Source: Massilia sp. Leaf139 (GTDB taxonomy: Bacteria > Pseudomonadota > Gammaproteobacteria > Burkholderiales > Burkholderiaceae_D). From it: a DNA stretch of 64,000 nucleotides. The DNA lies in assembly GCF_001424165.1 (NCBI RefSeq), contig NZ_LMOJ01000027.1, positions 62,001-126,000 on the forward strand, in the 5' to 3' direction. The position numbers and the translations under genes were made by a program. The notes under the pieces are model-generated. The model was given only the letters and a program-made list of their open reading frames with translations. It made no database searches and was not told the DNA's origin. This document shows positions 32,915-40,684 of this stretch, piece by piece (the first letter of the stretch is position 1; each line of letters opens with the position of its first letter).

Positions 32915-33064
32915 ATGCGCATCGCTGTTTGAACTTGTCACATTATACAAGCGCGCCCGGTGCGGGGCGCCCGCCGTGGCGACGGACGGGTGCGACGTGC
33001 TTTTGTTAGCTCTTGTATAATCCCTTTCCCGCCCATACATTTCCATTTTGCAATAACTATTCCC

Positions 33065-35272
33065 ATGCGAACCAGGACACGCTTTCTGCTGCTTGTACTG
33101 TCTATCCTGGTTCCCGCCTTCATCGCGGCGGCGCTGGCCGTCGCCTATGTCTACCGCGACGCGCAGGCCGCGCAGAACCGCGGCATGGCCGAGACCGCGC
33201 GGGCGATGGCGCTGCTGGTCGACAGCGAGCTCCAGAAACGGGAAGAGGTATTGCGCGCGCTGGCAGCCTCGCCCGCGCTGGCCGAGGATCGCCTGCCGAG
33301 CTTCTACCGGCATGCCGCCAGTGTGGTGTCGCCGCGGGACTCGGCCATCATCCTGTTCACGCCGGACTGGCGCCAGCTGCTCAATACGCGCCGCCCGTTC
33401 GGCACTTCCCTGCCGACCCGCACCGCCGCCAACATACCGGCGCTGATGAAGGTCTACGGAAGCGACCGCGCCCTGGTCTCTGACATGTTTACGGGACAGG
33501 TCGCCAAGCGCCAGGATTTCGCGATTCAGGTGCCGGTCAAGTTCGACGGCAATCTCCGCTACCTGCTGACGATGGCCGTGAGCGTCAGCTCGCTGCACGG
33601 CCTGCTGCTGCGCCAGCATTTGCCCGAGGGCTGGCTGGCCACCGTGGTCGACCGCAACGGCGTGGTCGTGGCGCGCACCCGCTCGCCCGAGCGCTTTGTC
33701 GGCAAACCGATGAGCAAGAGTACGCACGAACGCATTGCCAAGGTCGCCGAAACGATGATCGAGTCGCGCACCCTCGACGGGGTCGATTCGCGCGTCTTCG
33801 TCAGCACGGTGCCCGACGTCGGCTGGAAGGTACTGCTGAGTATTCCCGCCAGCGAACTGGACGAAGCGCCGCTGCGCGCATCGGCCCTGCTCGGCGGCCT
33901 GATGACCGTGCTCCTCCTGATCGGCCTGGTGGCCGCGCGCCGCTTCGCCAACCGCGCGATCGTGCCGATCGAAGCCCTGGCGACCAGCGCCAAGGCCCTG
34001 GGCCAGGGCGCCGAGGTGCGCTACGCGCCGGCCGGCTGGGCCGAACTCGACAACGTTGCCCGCCACCTGGCCGACGCCAGTACCCGCATCCGCCAGGGCC
34101 AGACGGAAATGGAGGCGCGCGTGGCCGCCGCCATCGCCGCCACCGAACGCGCCCAGAGCGCCCTGCTGAAGAACCAGAAGCTCGAAGCCCTCGGGCGCCT
34201 CACCGGCGGCATCGCCCACGAGTACAACAACCTGCTGCAGACGCTGACCACGGCGCTGCAGCTGGCCGCCTTCTCCACGCGCGAGGAAAAGATCAAAAGC
34301 CTGATCCAGACCTGCCAGCGCACGGTCGCGCGCGCCACCACCCTCACCGGCCAGCTCGGCTCTTTCGGGCGCCTGCAGGAAGCGCGCCGCACCACGGTCG
34401 ACGTCTGCGAACAGCTGCGCAGCGCGGTGCAGCTCATGAAGGGCTCGCTGCGCGGCGACGTCGCGGTCGAGGTGCATTGCGACGAAGGCGTCTGGCCGGT
34501 CACGGTCGAACCGCTGCAGTTCGACGTGGCGCTGTTAAATTTGGCGATGAATGCGCGCGACGCCATGCCGGGCGGCGGCCTGCTGCGCCTGGAGGCGCGC
34601 AATGTCGAGATCGACGGCACCGACGGCCACTTGGCGCGCGGCGACTACGTCCTGGTCAGCATGGTCGACAGCGGCAGCGGCATGACGCCCGAGATCATGG
34701 CGCGCGCCCTCGACCCCTTCTTCACGACGAAACCGCCGGGCCAGGGCACGGGCCTGGGCCTGCCGCAGGCTTACGCCTTCGCCACCCAGGCCGGCGGCAC
34801 GCTCGTCCTCGACAGCATTCCCGGCATCGGCACCCGCGTCGACCTGTACCTGGCGCGCGCGCAGGCCGAGGCCGTTCTTGCGCCGGCGCCTGATGGCGAT
34901 GCGCCGGCGGTGCGCGGCAGCGGCACCGTACTGTTCGTCGAAGACGACGCCCTGGTGCGCGAAGCCGTGATGCGCGCGCTGCAGGAGAGCGGTTTCGAGG
35001 TGCTGGTCGCGGAAGACGGCGAAGCGGCGCTGCGCCTGCTGGAGACGAACGCGCGCCGCCCGGACGTCGTGTTCTCCGACGTCGTCATGCCGGGCCAGGT
35101 GAGCGGCATCGACCTGGCCGGCATCCTGCGCCAGCGCTACCCCGGCCTGCCGGTCATCCTCGCCACCGGCTACACCGAGCAGCAGGTCGCCCTGCCCGAC
35201 GTGCAGGTGCTGGCCAAGCCGTATGCGATCGAGCAGCTGGTGTCGGTGCTGTCGCAGGCCACGGCGCGCTAG
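33065..35272 (+). CDS. Hybrid sensor histidine kinase with receiver
   Basis: A 735-residue membrane kinase. TM1 is ~8-28 and TM2 ~272-292, with a periplasmic Cache-like sensor between them (SVVSPRDSAIILFTPDW, then VDRNGVVVARTRSPERFVG). A HAMP-like segment leads to a dimerisation helix where phospho-acceptor His385 is in GGIAHEYNNLL; most relatives have HDFNN. The ATPase domain has NLAMNARDAMP and GQGTGLGLPQAY. A receiver follows with FVEDD and SDVVMPG. No output domain is fused. The start is the ATG giving MRTRTRFLL; the preceding frame is non-coding. A cytosolic phosphotransfer partner is not encoded nearby. Confidence 0.92.
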   Translation: MRTRTRFLLLVLSILVPAFIAAALAVAYVYRDAQAAQNRGMAETARAMALLVDSELQKREEVLRALAASPALAEDRLPSFYRHAASVVSPRDSAIILFTPDWRQLLNTRRPFGTSLPTRTAANIPALMKVYGSDRALVSDMFTGQVAKRQDFAIQVPVKFDGNLRYLLTMAVSVSSLHGLLLRQHLPEGWLATVVDRNGVVVARTRSPERFVGKPMSKSTHERIAKVAETMIESRTLDGVDSRVFVSTVPDVGWKVLLSIPASELDEAPLRASALLGGLMTVLLLIGLVAARRFANRAIVPIEALATSAKALGQGAEVRYAPAGWAELDNVARHLADASTRIRQGQTEMEARVAAAIAATERAQSALLKNQKLEALGRLTGGIAHEYNNLLQTLTTALQLAAFSTREEKIKSLIQTCQRTVARATTLTGQLGSFGRLQEARRTTVDVCEQLRSAVQLMKGSLRGDVAVEVHCDEGVWPVTVEPLQFDVALLNLAMNARDAMPGGGLLRLEARNVEIDGTDGHLARGDYVLVSMVDSGSGMTPEIMARALDPFFTTKPPGQGTGLGLPQAYAFATQAGGTLVLDSIPGIGTRVDLYLARAQAEAVLAPAPDGDAPAVRGSGTVLFVEDDALVREAVMRALQESGFEVLVAEDGEAALRLLETNARRPDVVFSDVVMPGQVSGIDLAGILRQRYPGLPVILATGYTEQQVALPDVQVLAKPYAIEQLVSVLSQATAR

Positions 35273-35398
35273 GCGCCACTCATCCCCGCCGGGCGCCGCC
35301 CGGCACCTTTTATTTGGCAGCCCCCGTCACGCCGCGATACTGCGCAGGCGCCGGACGGTTCGCACCGGTGCGCCCCGTGCAACCAACCCGACCGCGCC

Positions 35399-37351
35399 AT
35401 GACCCTTCGTCCCCTTCTTCTCGCCAGCCTGATTATCTCTTCCCTCTTCCTGCCCGCCGCGGCCGAACCCGGCGTGCGTCCCCAGGACGACCTGTACCTT
35501 GCCGCGAACGGCGCCTGGCTTGCACGCACCGCCATTCCCGCGAACCGCAGCGAGGTCTACGCGGCCGACTTGCCGCTGGTCGTCAACGCGCGCGTGCGCG
35601 GCCTGGTCGAGGGCCTGCGCCGGCAGCCGCAGGCGCCAGGCAGCATCGGCCGCAAGCTGCTCGACTTTCACGACAGCTACCTCGACCTGGTTGCGATCGA
35701 GCGCGCCGGCCTGGCGCCGGTGCTGCCGCCGCTGGCGCAAATCGACGCCATCGACAGCCCGGCCGCATTGGCGCGCTGGCAGGGCGGCATTCAGGGCGTG
35801 CTCAAAACGCCGCTGTGGTTCTGGGGCGGCTTTGCCGACTTCAAGGATCCAGGCATCAACCGCGCACTGCTGATGCAGGGCGGCCTGGGCCTGCCGGATC
35901 GCGACTATTACCTGAAAGACGAGGCACGCATGCTGGAGGCGCGCGCCGCCTACCTCGCCTACCTGACGACACTGGCGCGGCTGGCCGGCGACCCGGCGCC
36001 AGGCGACACCGCGCAGCGCGTGCTGGCGCTGGAAACAAAACTGGCGGCCGCCCACCTGCCGGCCGCCGAGGCGATGAACCCGGCGCGCGTGCGCACGCTC
36101 GACGTCGCCGCATTGGCACTTGCGGCGCCCGGCCTCGACTGGCAAGCTTTCCTGGCCGCCGCGGGATTTCCGGACGGCGCCGCCGTGAACGTCGTGCAGC
36201 CGGAGGCCGCGCTGGCGAGCGCGCGCCTGATGGCCGAGCTGCCGCTGGCCGACTGGAAGCGCTACTTCAGACTGCGCCTGCTCGACAGCATGGCGCCGGT
36301 CTTGCCGGCGGCGCTGCGCGCGGCCCACTTCGCCTTCCACGGCAAGGCCATCGGCGGCCAGGTCGCGCCCACGCCGCGCGCCGAGACCGCCATCGACGTC
36401 CTCACCGGCGCCCTCGGCGACGGCCTGAGCGCGCTCTACATGGCCAGCTACTTCCCGCCCGAACAGAAGGCGCGCGTCGAGCGCATGGCGGCGCGCATCC
36501 TCGCCGCGGCGCATGAAGCGGCCGGCCGCATCGCCTGGATGGACGCGGCCACCCGGCGCGAGGCGCAGGCCAAGATCGCACGCACCACGATGCGGGTCGG
36601 CTACCCGGCGCGCTGGCGCGACTACGGCACGCTCGACGTCCGTGCCGGCGACGCGTTCGGCAACCGGCTGCGCGCGCGCCGCCACGAATGGCTGCGCCTG
36701 GCCGCCCAATCCGGCAAGCCGGTCGAGCGCGATTTGTGGACGATGAGCCCACTCGAGCCGAACGCCTATTACGACCCGGTGCTCAACGAGATCAACCTGC
36801 CGGCCGGGATCCTGCAGGCGCCCTTCTTCGACGCGGCGGCGAGCGACGCCGCCAACTACGGCGGCATCGGCGCCCTGATCGGCCACGAGATCAGCCACGC
36901 CTTCGACACGACCGGTTCGCAGTTCGACAGCCGCGGCGCCCAGCGCGACTGGTGGACGGCGGCCGACCACGCCGCCTTCCGCGCCTTCGGCGCCACCCTC
37001 GTCGCCCGCTTCGACGCCGAGGAAGTGCTGCCGGGTGCGCGCGTGAACGGCAAGCTGACGCTGCCGGAAAACATCGCCGACCTGATGGGACTGCAGCTGG
37101 CCTGGCAGGCTTATAGCAAGGAGGCGCGGCCGGACGAAGCGCCGCAGTTCTTCCTTGCCTATGCACGCCAATGGGCGGTGAAGCGGCGCGACGAACGCAT
37201 GCTGCAGCTGCTGGCGAGCGACCCGCATGCGCCCGCCGTCCTGCGCGCCAATCGCCCGGCCATGCAGCTCGACGCCTTCCACGACACCTTCGCCACGCGG
37301 CCGGGCGATCCGATGTATCTCGCGCCCGCACAGCGGCTGCGCGCCTGGTGA
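35399..37351 (+). CDS. Secreted M13-family zinc metallopeptidase (neprilysin-like)
   Basis: A 650-residue endopeptidase. A signal peptide (LLLASLIISSLFLPAAA) precedes the large helical N-terminal domain opening with QDDLYLAANGAWL. The zinc site is HEISHAFD at about residue 499-506, with the third ligand in LPENIADLMGL (~565). NAYYDPVLNEINLPAGILQ before it is the conserved substrate-strand region, and the chain ends in RLRAW with the family's terminal Trp. It probably acts in the periplasm or outside the cell on small peptides. It lies 28 bases upstream of a LytS/LytR pair, on the same strand. Confidence 0.93.
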   Translation: MTLRPLLLASLIISSLFLPAAAEPGVRPQDDLYLAANGAWLARTAIPANRSEVYAADLPLVVNARVRGLVEGLRRQPQAPGSIGRKLLDFHDSYLDLVAIERAGLAPVLPPLAQIDAIDSPAALARWQGGIQGVLKTPLWFWGGFADFKDPGINRALLMQGGLGLPDRDYYLKDEARMLEARAAYLAYLTTLARLAGDPAPGDTAQRVLALETKLAAAHLPAAEAMNPARVRTLDVAALALAAPGLDWQAFLAAAGFPDGAAVNVVQPEAALASARLMAELPLADWKRYFRLRLLDSMAPVLPAALRAAHFAFHGKAIGGQVAPTPRAETAIDVLTGALGDGLSALYMASYFPPEQKARVERMAARILAAAHEAAGRIAWMDAATRREAQAKIARTTMRVGYPARWRDYGTLDVRAGDAFGNRLRARRHEWLRLAAQSGKPVERDLWTMSPLEPNAYYDPVLNEINLPAGILQAPFFDAAASDAANYGGIGALIGHEISHAFDTTGSQFDSRGAQRDWWTAADHAAFRAFGATLVARFDAEEVLPGARVNGKLTLPENIADLMGLQLAWQAYSKEARPDEAPQFFLAYARQWAVKRRDERMLQLLASDPHAPAVLRANRPAMQLDAFHDTFATRPGDPMYLAPAQRLRAW

Positions 37352-37379
37352 GCGCGATGGTGAGCTGTATACTCGCGCG

Positions 37380-38477
37380 ATGACCATCCGTTTCCTGCCG
37401 CACGACCGCCAGTTCTGGACTTACCACCTGGGCGCCAGCGCCTTTTGCCTGGCGCTGACGCTGCTGCCCATCCTGCTCTGGAGTCCGCTGGTGGCGCAGG
37501 ACAGCGCCGCCACTCTGGTCTGGCTGCTGCCCTTCACGCTGGCGGTGCTGGCCTTTCGCTGGCTGTACAAGACGCGCGGCTGGCAGCGCCTGCCCATGAA
37601 CCGGCTGATCCCGCGCGTGGTGGCCTATGGCGCCCTGGCCGCGGTGCTGGTGGCGGGGTTCACGGCGGCCGTCACGCTGCCCTTCTTCTGGACGCCGCTG
37701 GCGGCCTGGTATGCCGCCGCCGGCGCGCCGCTCGAACCGCTGCCCTACCTGGTGCGCTCGGTCAGCAGTGCCAGCCTGCAGGCCCACGTCTTTCTCTGCG
37801 CCTGGTGCTTCATCTACATCAGCTTCACGGGCAACCGCGACGCACGCGAACAGCTGCTCGCCAACGCGCGCCTGCAGGCCTCGTTGAAAGACGCGCAGCT
37901 GCGCAGCCTGTCGAACCAGCTCAATCCGCACTTCCTGTTCAATGCGCTGAACGACATCCGCTTCATGATCCACGAAGACGGGCGGCGCGCCGACACCATG
38001 CTGGTCGGCCTGTCCGAGATGCTGCGCTACGCGCTGGTGAGCGACAGCCGCCCCAAGGTGCGCCTGGCCGAGGAGCTCGAAATCATCGAACGCTACATCG
38101 CCATCGTCGGCGTGCAGCTGGAAGCGCGCCTGCGTTTCGCGCTGACGATCCCGGCCCAGCTGCACGACTGCCTGGTGCCGCCGCTGCTGCTGCAGATCCT
38201 GGTCGAGAACGCGGTCAAGCACGGCATCGAGCCGTTGCGCGCGGGCGGTGCGCTGTCGGTAAGCGCCAGCGACGGCGGCGACCGGGTGCGCTTCTTCGTC
38301 GCCAACGACAAGCCGATGGCGCAGCCGGAAGCCGCGGGCCTGGGCATCGGCATGCGCAACGTCGCCCAGCGCCTGGCGCTGCTGTACGGAGACGGTGCCG
38401 CGCATGAAGTGCGCTCGGCTCCCGGGCGCCACGAAGTGGTGCTGACCTTGCCGAAGGAGTTCGCATGCGCGTCCTGA
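37380..38477 (+). CDS. LytS-type sensor histidine kinase
   Basis: A 365-residue kinase of the LytS/YehU group. Four hydrophobic segments fill residues ~15-150 (for example CLALTLLPILLWS and VLVAGFTAAVTLPFF). The His_kinase domain starts with the phospho-acceptor motif SNQLNPHFLFNALNDIRFMI (~residue 180) and continues with LSEMLRYAL and an ATPase part (PPLLLQILVENAVKHGI, then GLGIGMRNVAQRLALLYG). Its last 13 bases overlap the downstream regulator gene. The ATG was taken right after the peptidase; the longer upstream frame is antisense-like. The signal is unknown. Confidence 0.93.
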   Translation: MTIRFLPHDRQFWTYHLGASAFCLALTLLPILLWSPLVAQDSAATLVWLLPFTLAVLAFRWLYKTRGWQRLPMNRLIPRVVAYGALAAVLVAGFTAAVTLPFFWTPLAAWYAAAGAPLEPLPYLVRSVSSASLQAHVFLCAWCFIYISFTGNRDAREQLLANARLQASLKDAQLRSLSNQLNPHFLFNALNDIRFMIHEDGRRADTMLVGLSEMLRYALVSDSRPKVRLAEELEIIERYIAIVGVQLEARLRFALTIPAQLHDCLVPPLLLQILVENAVKHGIEPLRAGGALSVSASDGGDRVRFFVANDKPMAQPEAAGLGIGMRNVAQRLALLYGDGAAHEVRSAPGRHEVVLTLPKEFACAS

Positions 38478-39178
38478 TCGTCGACGATTCGCGCCTGGCG
38501 CGCGCCGGCCTGGCACGCATGCTGGCCGCCTTCCCCGAGATCGAACTGGTCGGCGAAGCCGATCATCCGGATACGGCGCTGCCCTTGATCCGCGAACGCG
38601 AACCCGATGTGCTCTTTCTCGACATCCGCATGGCCGGCGCCGATGCCTTCGATCTGCTGGCCCGGCTGGAACAGCATCCGCGCATCGTCTTCACCACGGC
38701 CCACGCCGAGTATGCGATCCGCTCCTTCGACTTCGACACGGTCGACTACCTGCTCAAACCCGTCAGTCCCGAGCGGCTGGCGCAGGCGATCCGCAAGCTG
38801 GCGCCGCAGGAGACGCCGGCCCCGGCGCCGCTGCAGCCGCCGCTCGAACCGGGCAGCCGCATCTTCATCAAGGATGGCGAGCGCTGCCACATGGTCAGCC
38901 TGGCGTCGATCCGCTGCTTCGAGAGCTGCAAGAATTACGTGCAGGTGTTTTTCGACGACCAGCGCGCCTACGTGAAAAAATCGCTGGGCAGCGTGGAAGA
39001 GCGGCTGCCGCCACGCATGTTCTTTCGCGTCAGCCGCCAGCACATCGTCAATTTGAATGCCGTGGTCGCCATCGAAGAAGCCATGGGTGCAGGCTATGTG
39101 GTCACCCTCGACAACGGTCAGAAACTCGAAATTTCGCGGCGAAATGCGGCGCAATTGAAGGAATCGCTTAGCCTGTGA
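38465..39178 (+). CDS. LytR/AlgR-type response regulator
   Basis: A 237-residue transcription factor. The N-terminal receiver (LIVDDSRLARAGL, phospho-Asp in VLFLDIRMAG, KP at LLKPVSPERL) is joined by a Pro-rich linker to a LytTR DNA-binding domain (RIFIKDGERCHMVSL, then FFRVSRQHIVNLNAV). It overlaps the LytS-like kinase gene by 13 bases, so the two form a two-component pair. LytTR regulators bind pairs of short direct repeats; I did not find a certain target in the neighbouring upstream regions. No autoregulatory site is obvious. Confidence 0.95.
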   Translation: MRVLIVDDSRLARAGLARMLAAFPEIELVGEADHPDTALPLIREREPDVLFLDIRMAGADAFDLLARLEQHPRIVFTTAHAEYAIRSFDFDTVDYLLKPVSPERLAQAIRKLAPQETPAPAPLQPPLEPGSRIFIKDGERCHMVSLASIRCFESCKNYVQVFFDDQRAYVKKSLGSVEERLPPRMFFRVSRQHIVNLNAVVAIEEAMGAGYVVTLDNGQKLEISRRNAAQLKESLSL

Positions 39179-39274
39179 CAAGGTTCGTTTCGCCACGGAA
39201 CTAAAATCAGGGATTATCGCCAGGCGCTGTCGTTTCGCCCCAACTCAACAGTCACAAGACCGCTTAAATTGTGC

Positions 39275-39302
39275 TTCACGGATTCAAAATTGTGCCTATA
39301 AT
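39275..39302 (+). promoter_or_regulatory. Promoter of the cold-shock gene
   Basis: A perfect TATAAT at 39297-39302 with TTCACG (39275-39280) 16 bases upstream predicts a start near 39309 and an ~87-base 5' UTR. Long leaders are typical of csp genes and could carry thermosensing structure. Confidence 0.65.
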
Positions 39303-39395
39303 AATTTCGCTTTGTTAAGACAGTCGCTGAAGTCCCTTGTGGTTCCCCGACGCGCCGTAACAAGGCACATTACAATAAACTTTTGGGGAATTAAA

Positions 39396-39599
39396 ATGAC
39401 GACTGGCACTGTTAAGTGGTTCAACGATGCAAAAGGTTTTGGTTTCATCACGCCTGACGGCGGCGGTGAAGACCTGTTCGCGCACTTCTCGGCAATCAAC
39501 ACCCCGGGCTTCAAGTCCCTGGCCGAAAATCAGCGCGTGAGCTTCGAGATCACCACTGGCCCGAAGGGCAAACAAGCTGCCAACATCCAGCCACAGTGA
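39396..39599 (+). CDS. Cold-shock protein, CspA family
   Basis: A 67-residue nucleic-acid-binding OB-fold protein acting as an RNA chaperone. RNP1 is GFGFI in WFNDAKGFGFITPDGG, and RNP2 is in DLFAHFSAI. The start ATG gives MTTGTVKWFN with GGGGA upstream. A long predicted leader and a clean terminator make it a monocistronic unit. Whether it is induced by cold or constitutive cannot be told from sequence. Confidence 0.95.
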   Translation: MTTGTVKWFNDAKGFGFITPDGGGEDLFAHFSAINTPGFKSLAENQRVSFEITTGPKGKQAANIQPQ

Positions 39600-39640
39600 T
39601 GTATTGATTGCGCAGCCCTTGCGGCTGACGCGACCATGAG

Positions 39641-39669
39641 AAAAGCGCCCCTCGCAGGGCGCTTTTTTT
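39641..39669 (+). terminator. Rho-independent terminator after the cold-shock gene
   Basis: AAAGCGCCC, loop CTCGCA, GGGCGCTTT, then further T residues (39642-39669), about 40 bases after the stop. Confidence 0.92.
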
Positions 39670-39711
39670 ATGGGTAATCGGATGGAACGCGAATGCGGTG
39701 CCGTTGTACGC

Positions 39712-39793
39712 GTGGGCATGCCCACCCTACGGTGCACCACCGCCCGTAGCAAGTTCATGAATCCGTCGCGTAGCGTAGGGTGGGCATGCCCAC
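39712..39793. repeat. Type A interspersed repeat, short-arm copy
   Basis: 19-base arms at 39712-39730 and 39775-39793 (GTGGGCATGCCCACCCTAC and its complement) face each other around a 44-base core that does not resemble the cores at 18 kb and 28 kb. Each arm contains its own palindrome, GTGGGCATGCCCAC. It lies between the csp and DUF971 genes. Confidence 0.83.
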
Positions 39794-39816
39794 GGGGTGT
39801 ACACACGCACCCCCGC

Positions 39817-40242
39817 TTAGTGGTTGTGGCCACTCCCGCAAACGCCCCCACGCGGCGCCGCGCCTGGCAACACGGTTCCTGGCTCACGCCCGCTCTCGCC
39901 TTCGAACCCGGCCGCGTGCAAACGCCCCATGTAATCCGCCCACAGCGCCTCATGCTCGTTGCCGAGCTTGTACAGGTAATCCCAGGTAAAAATCCCGCTC
40001 TCGTGCCCATCGTTGAACAGTGGCTTGACCGCATAGTTCCCGACCGGCTCGACGCCGCGGATGCCGACTTCGCGTTTGCCGACCTGCAGGACTTCCTGGC
40101 CGGGGCCGTGGCCCTTCACTTCGGCCGAGGGCGAGTACACGCGCATCAGCTCGAAGGGAATCGAAAAGGCGCGGCCGTCATCGAAAGCGATGTCGAGCAA
40201 GCGGGACTTCTGGTGGACGGTCAGTTCGGTTGGAATCGGCAT
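39817..40242 (-). CDS. DUF971 (gamma-BBH N-terminal-like) domain protein
   Basis: A 141-residue protein. Residues ~5-100 form the DUF971 domain: LTVHQKSRLLDIAFDDGRAF, FELMRVYSPSAEVKGHGPGQ, then VGNYAVKPLFNDGHESGIFTWDYLYKLG. This domain occurs at the N-terminus of gamma-butyrobetaine hydroxylase and in small stand-alone proteins near Fe-S and ubiquinone genes. The C-terminus is a Gly/His-rich tail (GGVCGSGHNH) with potential metal ligands. It begins 10 bases after the HIT gene's stop. Function is unknown. The 39670-39816 gap holds a repeat only. Confidence 0.85.
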   Translation of the reverse strand: MPIPTELTVHQKSRLLDIAFDDGRAFSIPFELMRVYSPSAEVKGHGPGQEVLQVGKREVGIRGVEPVGNYAVKPLFNDGHESGIFTWDYLYKLGNEHEALWADYMGRLHAAGFEGESGREPGTVLPGAAPRGGVCGSGHNH

Positions 40243-40252
40243 GGCTGATCTT

Positions 40253-40684
40253 TTAGTCTTGATTAAAACGCCGCGCGATGGCCTGGGCCAGCTGCGGCAA
40301 TAGCGCGCGCCGTGCGGTGAGCGCGGCGGCGTCGGGTTCGCGCACGGCGGCGGCCCACACGGGCGCCGGGAAGTGCGCATCGTCAGTGTAGCGCGGGATC
40401 ACGTGCCAGTGCAGGTGCGGCACGACGTTGCCGAGGCTCGCCACATTGATTTTGTGCGGCGCCATCGTCTCGCGCACGGCCTGCTCCAGCTGGTACACGG
40501 CCTCGTTGAGCAGCAGACGGTCGTCACGGGACAGGTCGCTCATCTCGCGCACGTGGTCGCGCCAGATCACGCGGCAAAAGCCGGGATAGTTGGGGTCGTC
40601 GACGACGATGACCGCGAACTTGTCGTTGGCATACGCGGCCGGCGCGGCCAGCTGGCACAGCTCGCAGTTGCGGTCAATCGTCAT
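40253..40684 (-). CDS. HIT-family hydrolase
   Basis: A 143-residue histidine-triad protein likely hydrolysing nucleoside phosphoramidates, dinucleoside polyphosphates or a related small molecule. The triad is in VPHLHWHVIPRY (~residues 87-98), and an N-terminal CELC pair could bind zinc. The C-terminal ~40 residues are helical and extend beyond the minimal HIT fold. Its ATG overlaps the stop of the large oxidoreductase gene as ATGA, so translation is probably coupled. It may help metabolite repair; the substrate is unknown. Confidence 0.9.
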   Translation of the reverse strand: MTIDRNCELCQLAAPAAYANDKFAVIVVDDPNYPGFCRVIWRDHVREMSDLSRDDRLLLNEAVYQLEQAVRETMAPHKINVASLGNVVPHLHWHVIPRYTDDAHFPAPVWAAAVREPDAAALTARRALLPQLAQAIARRFNQD

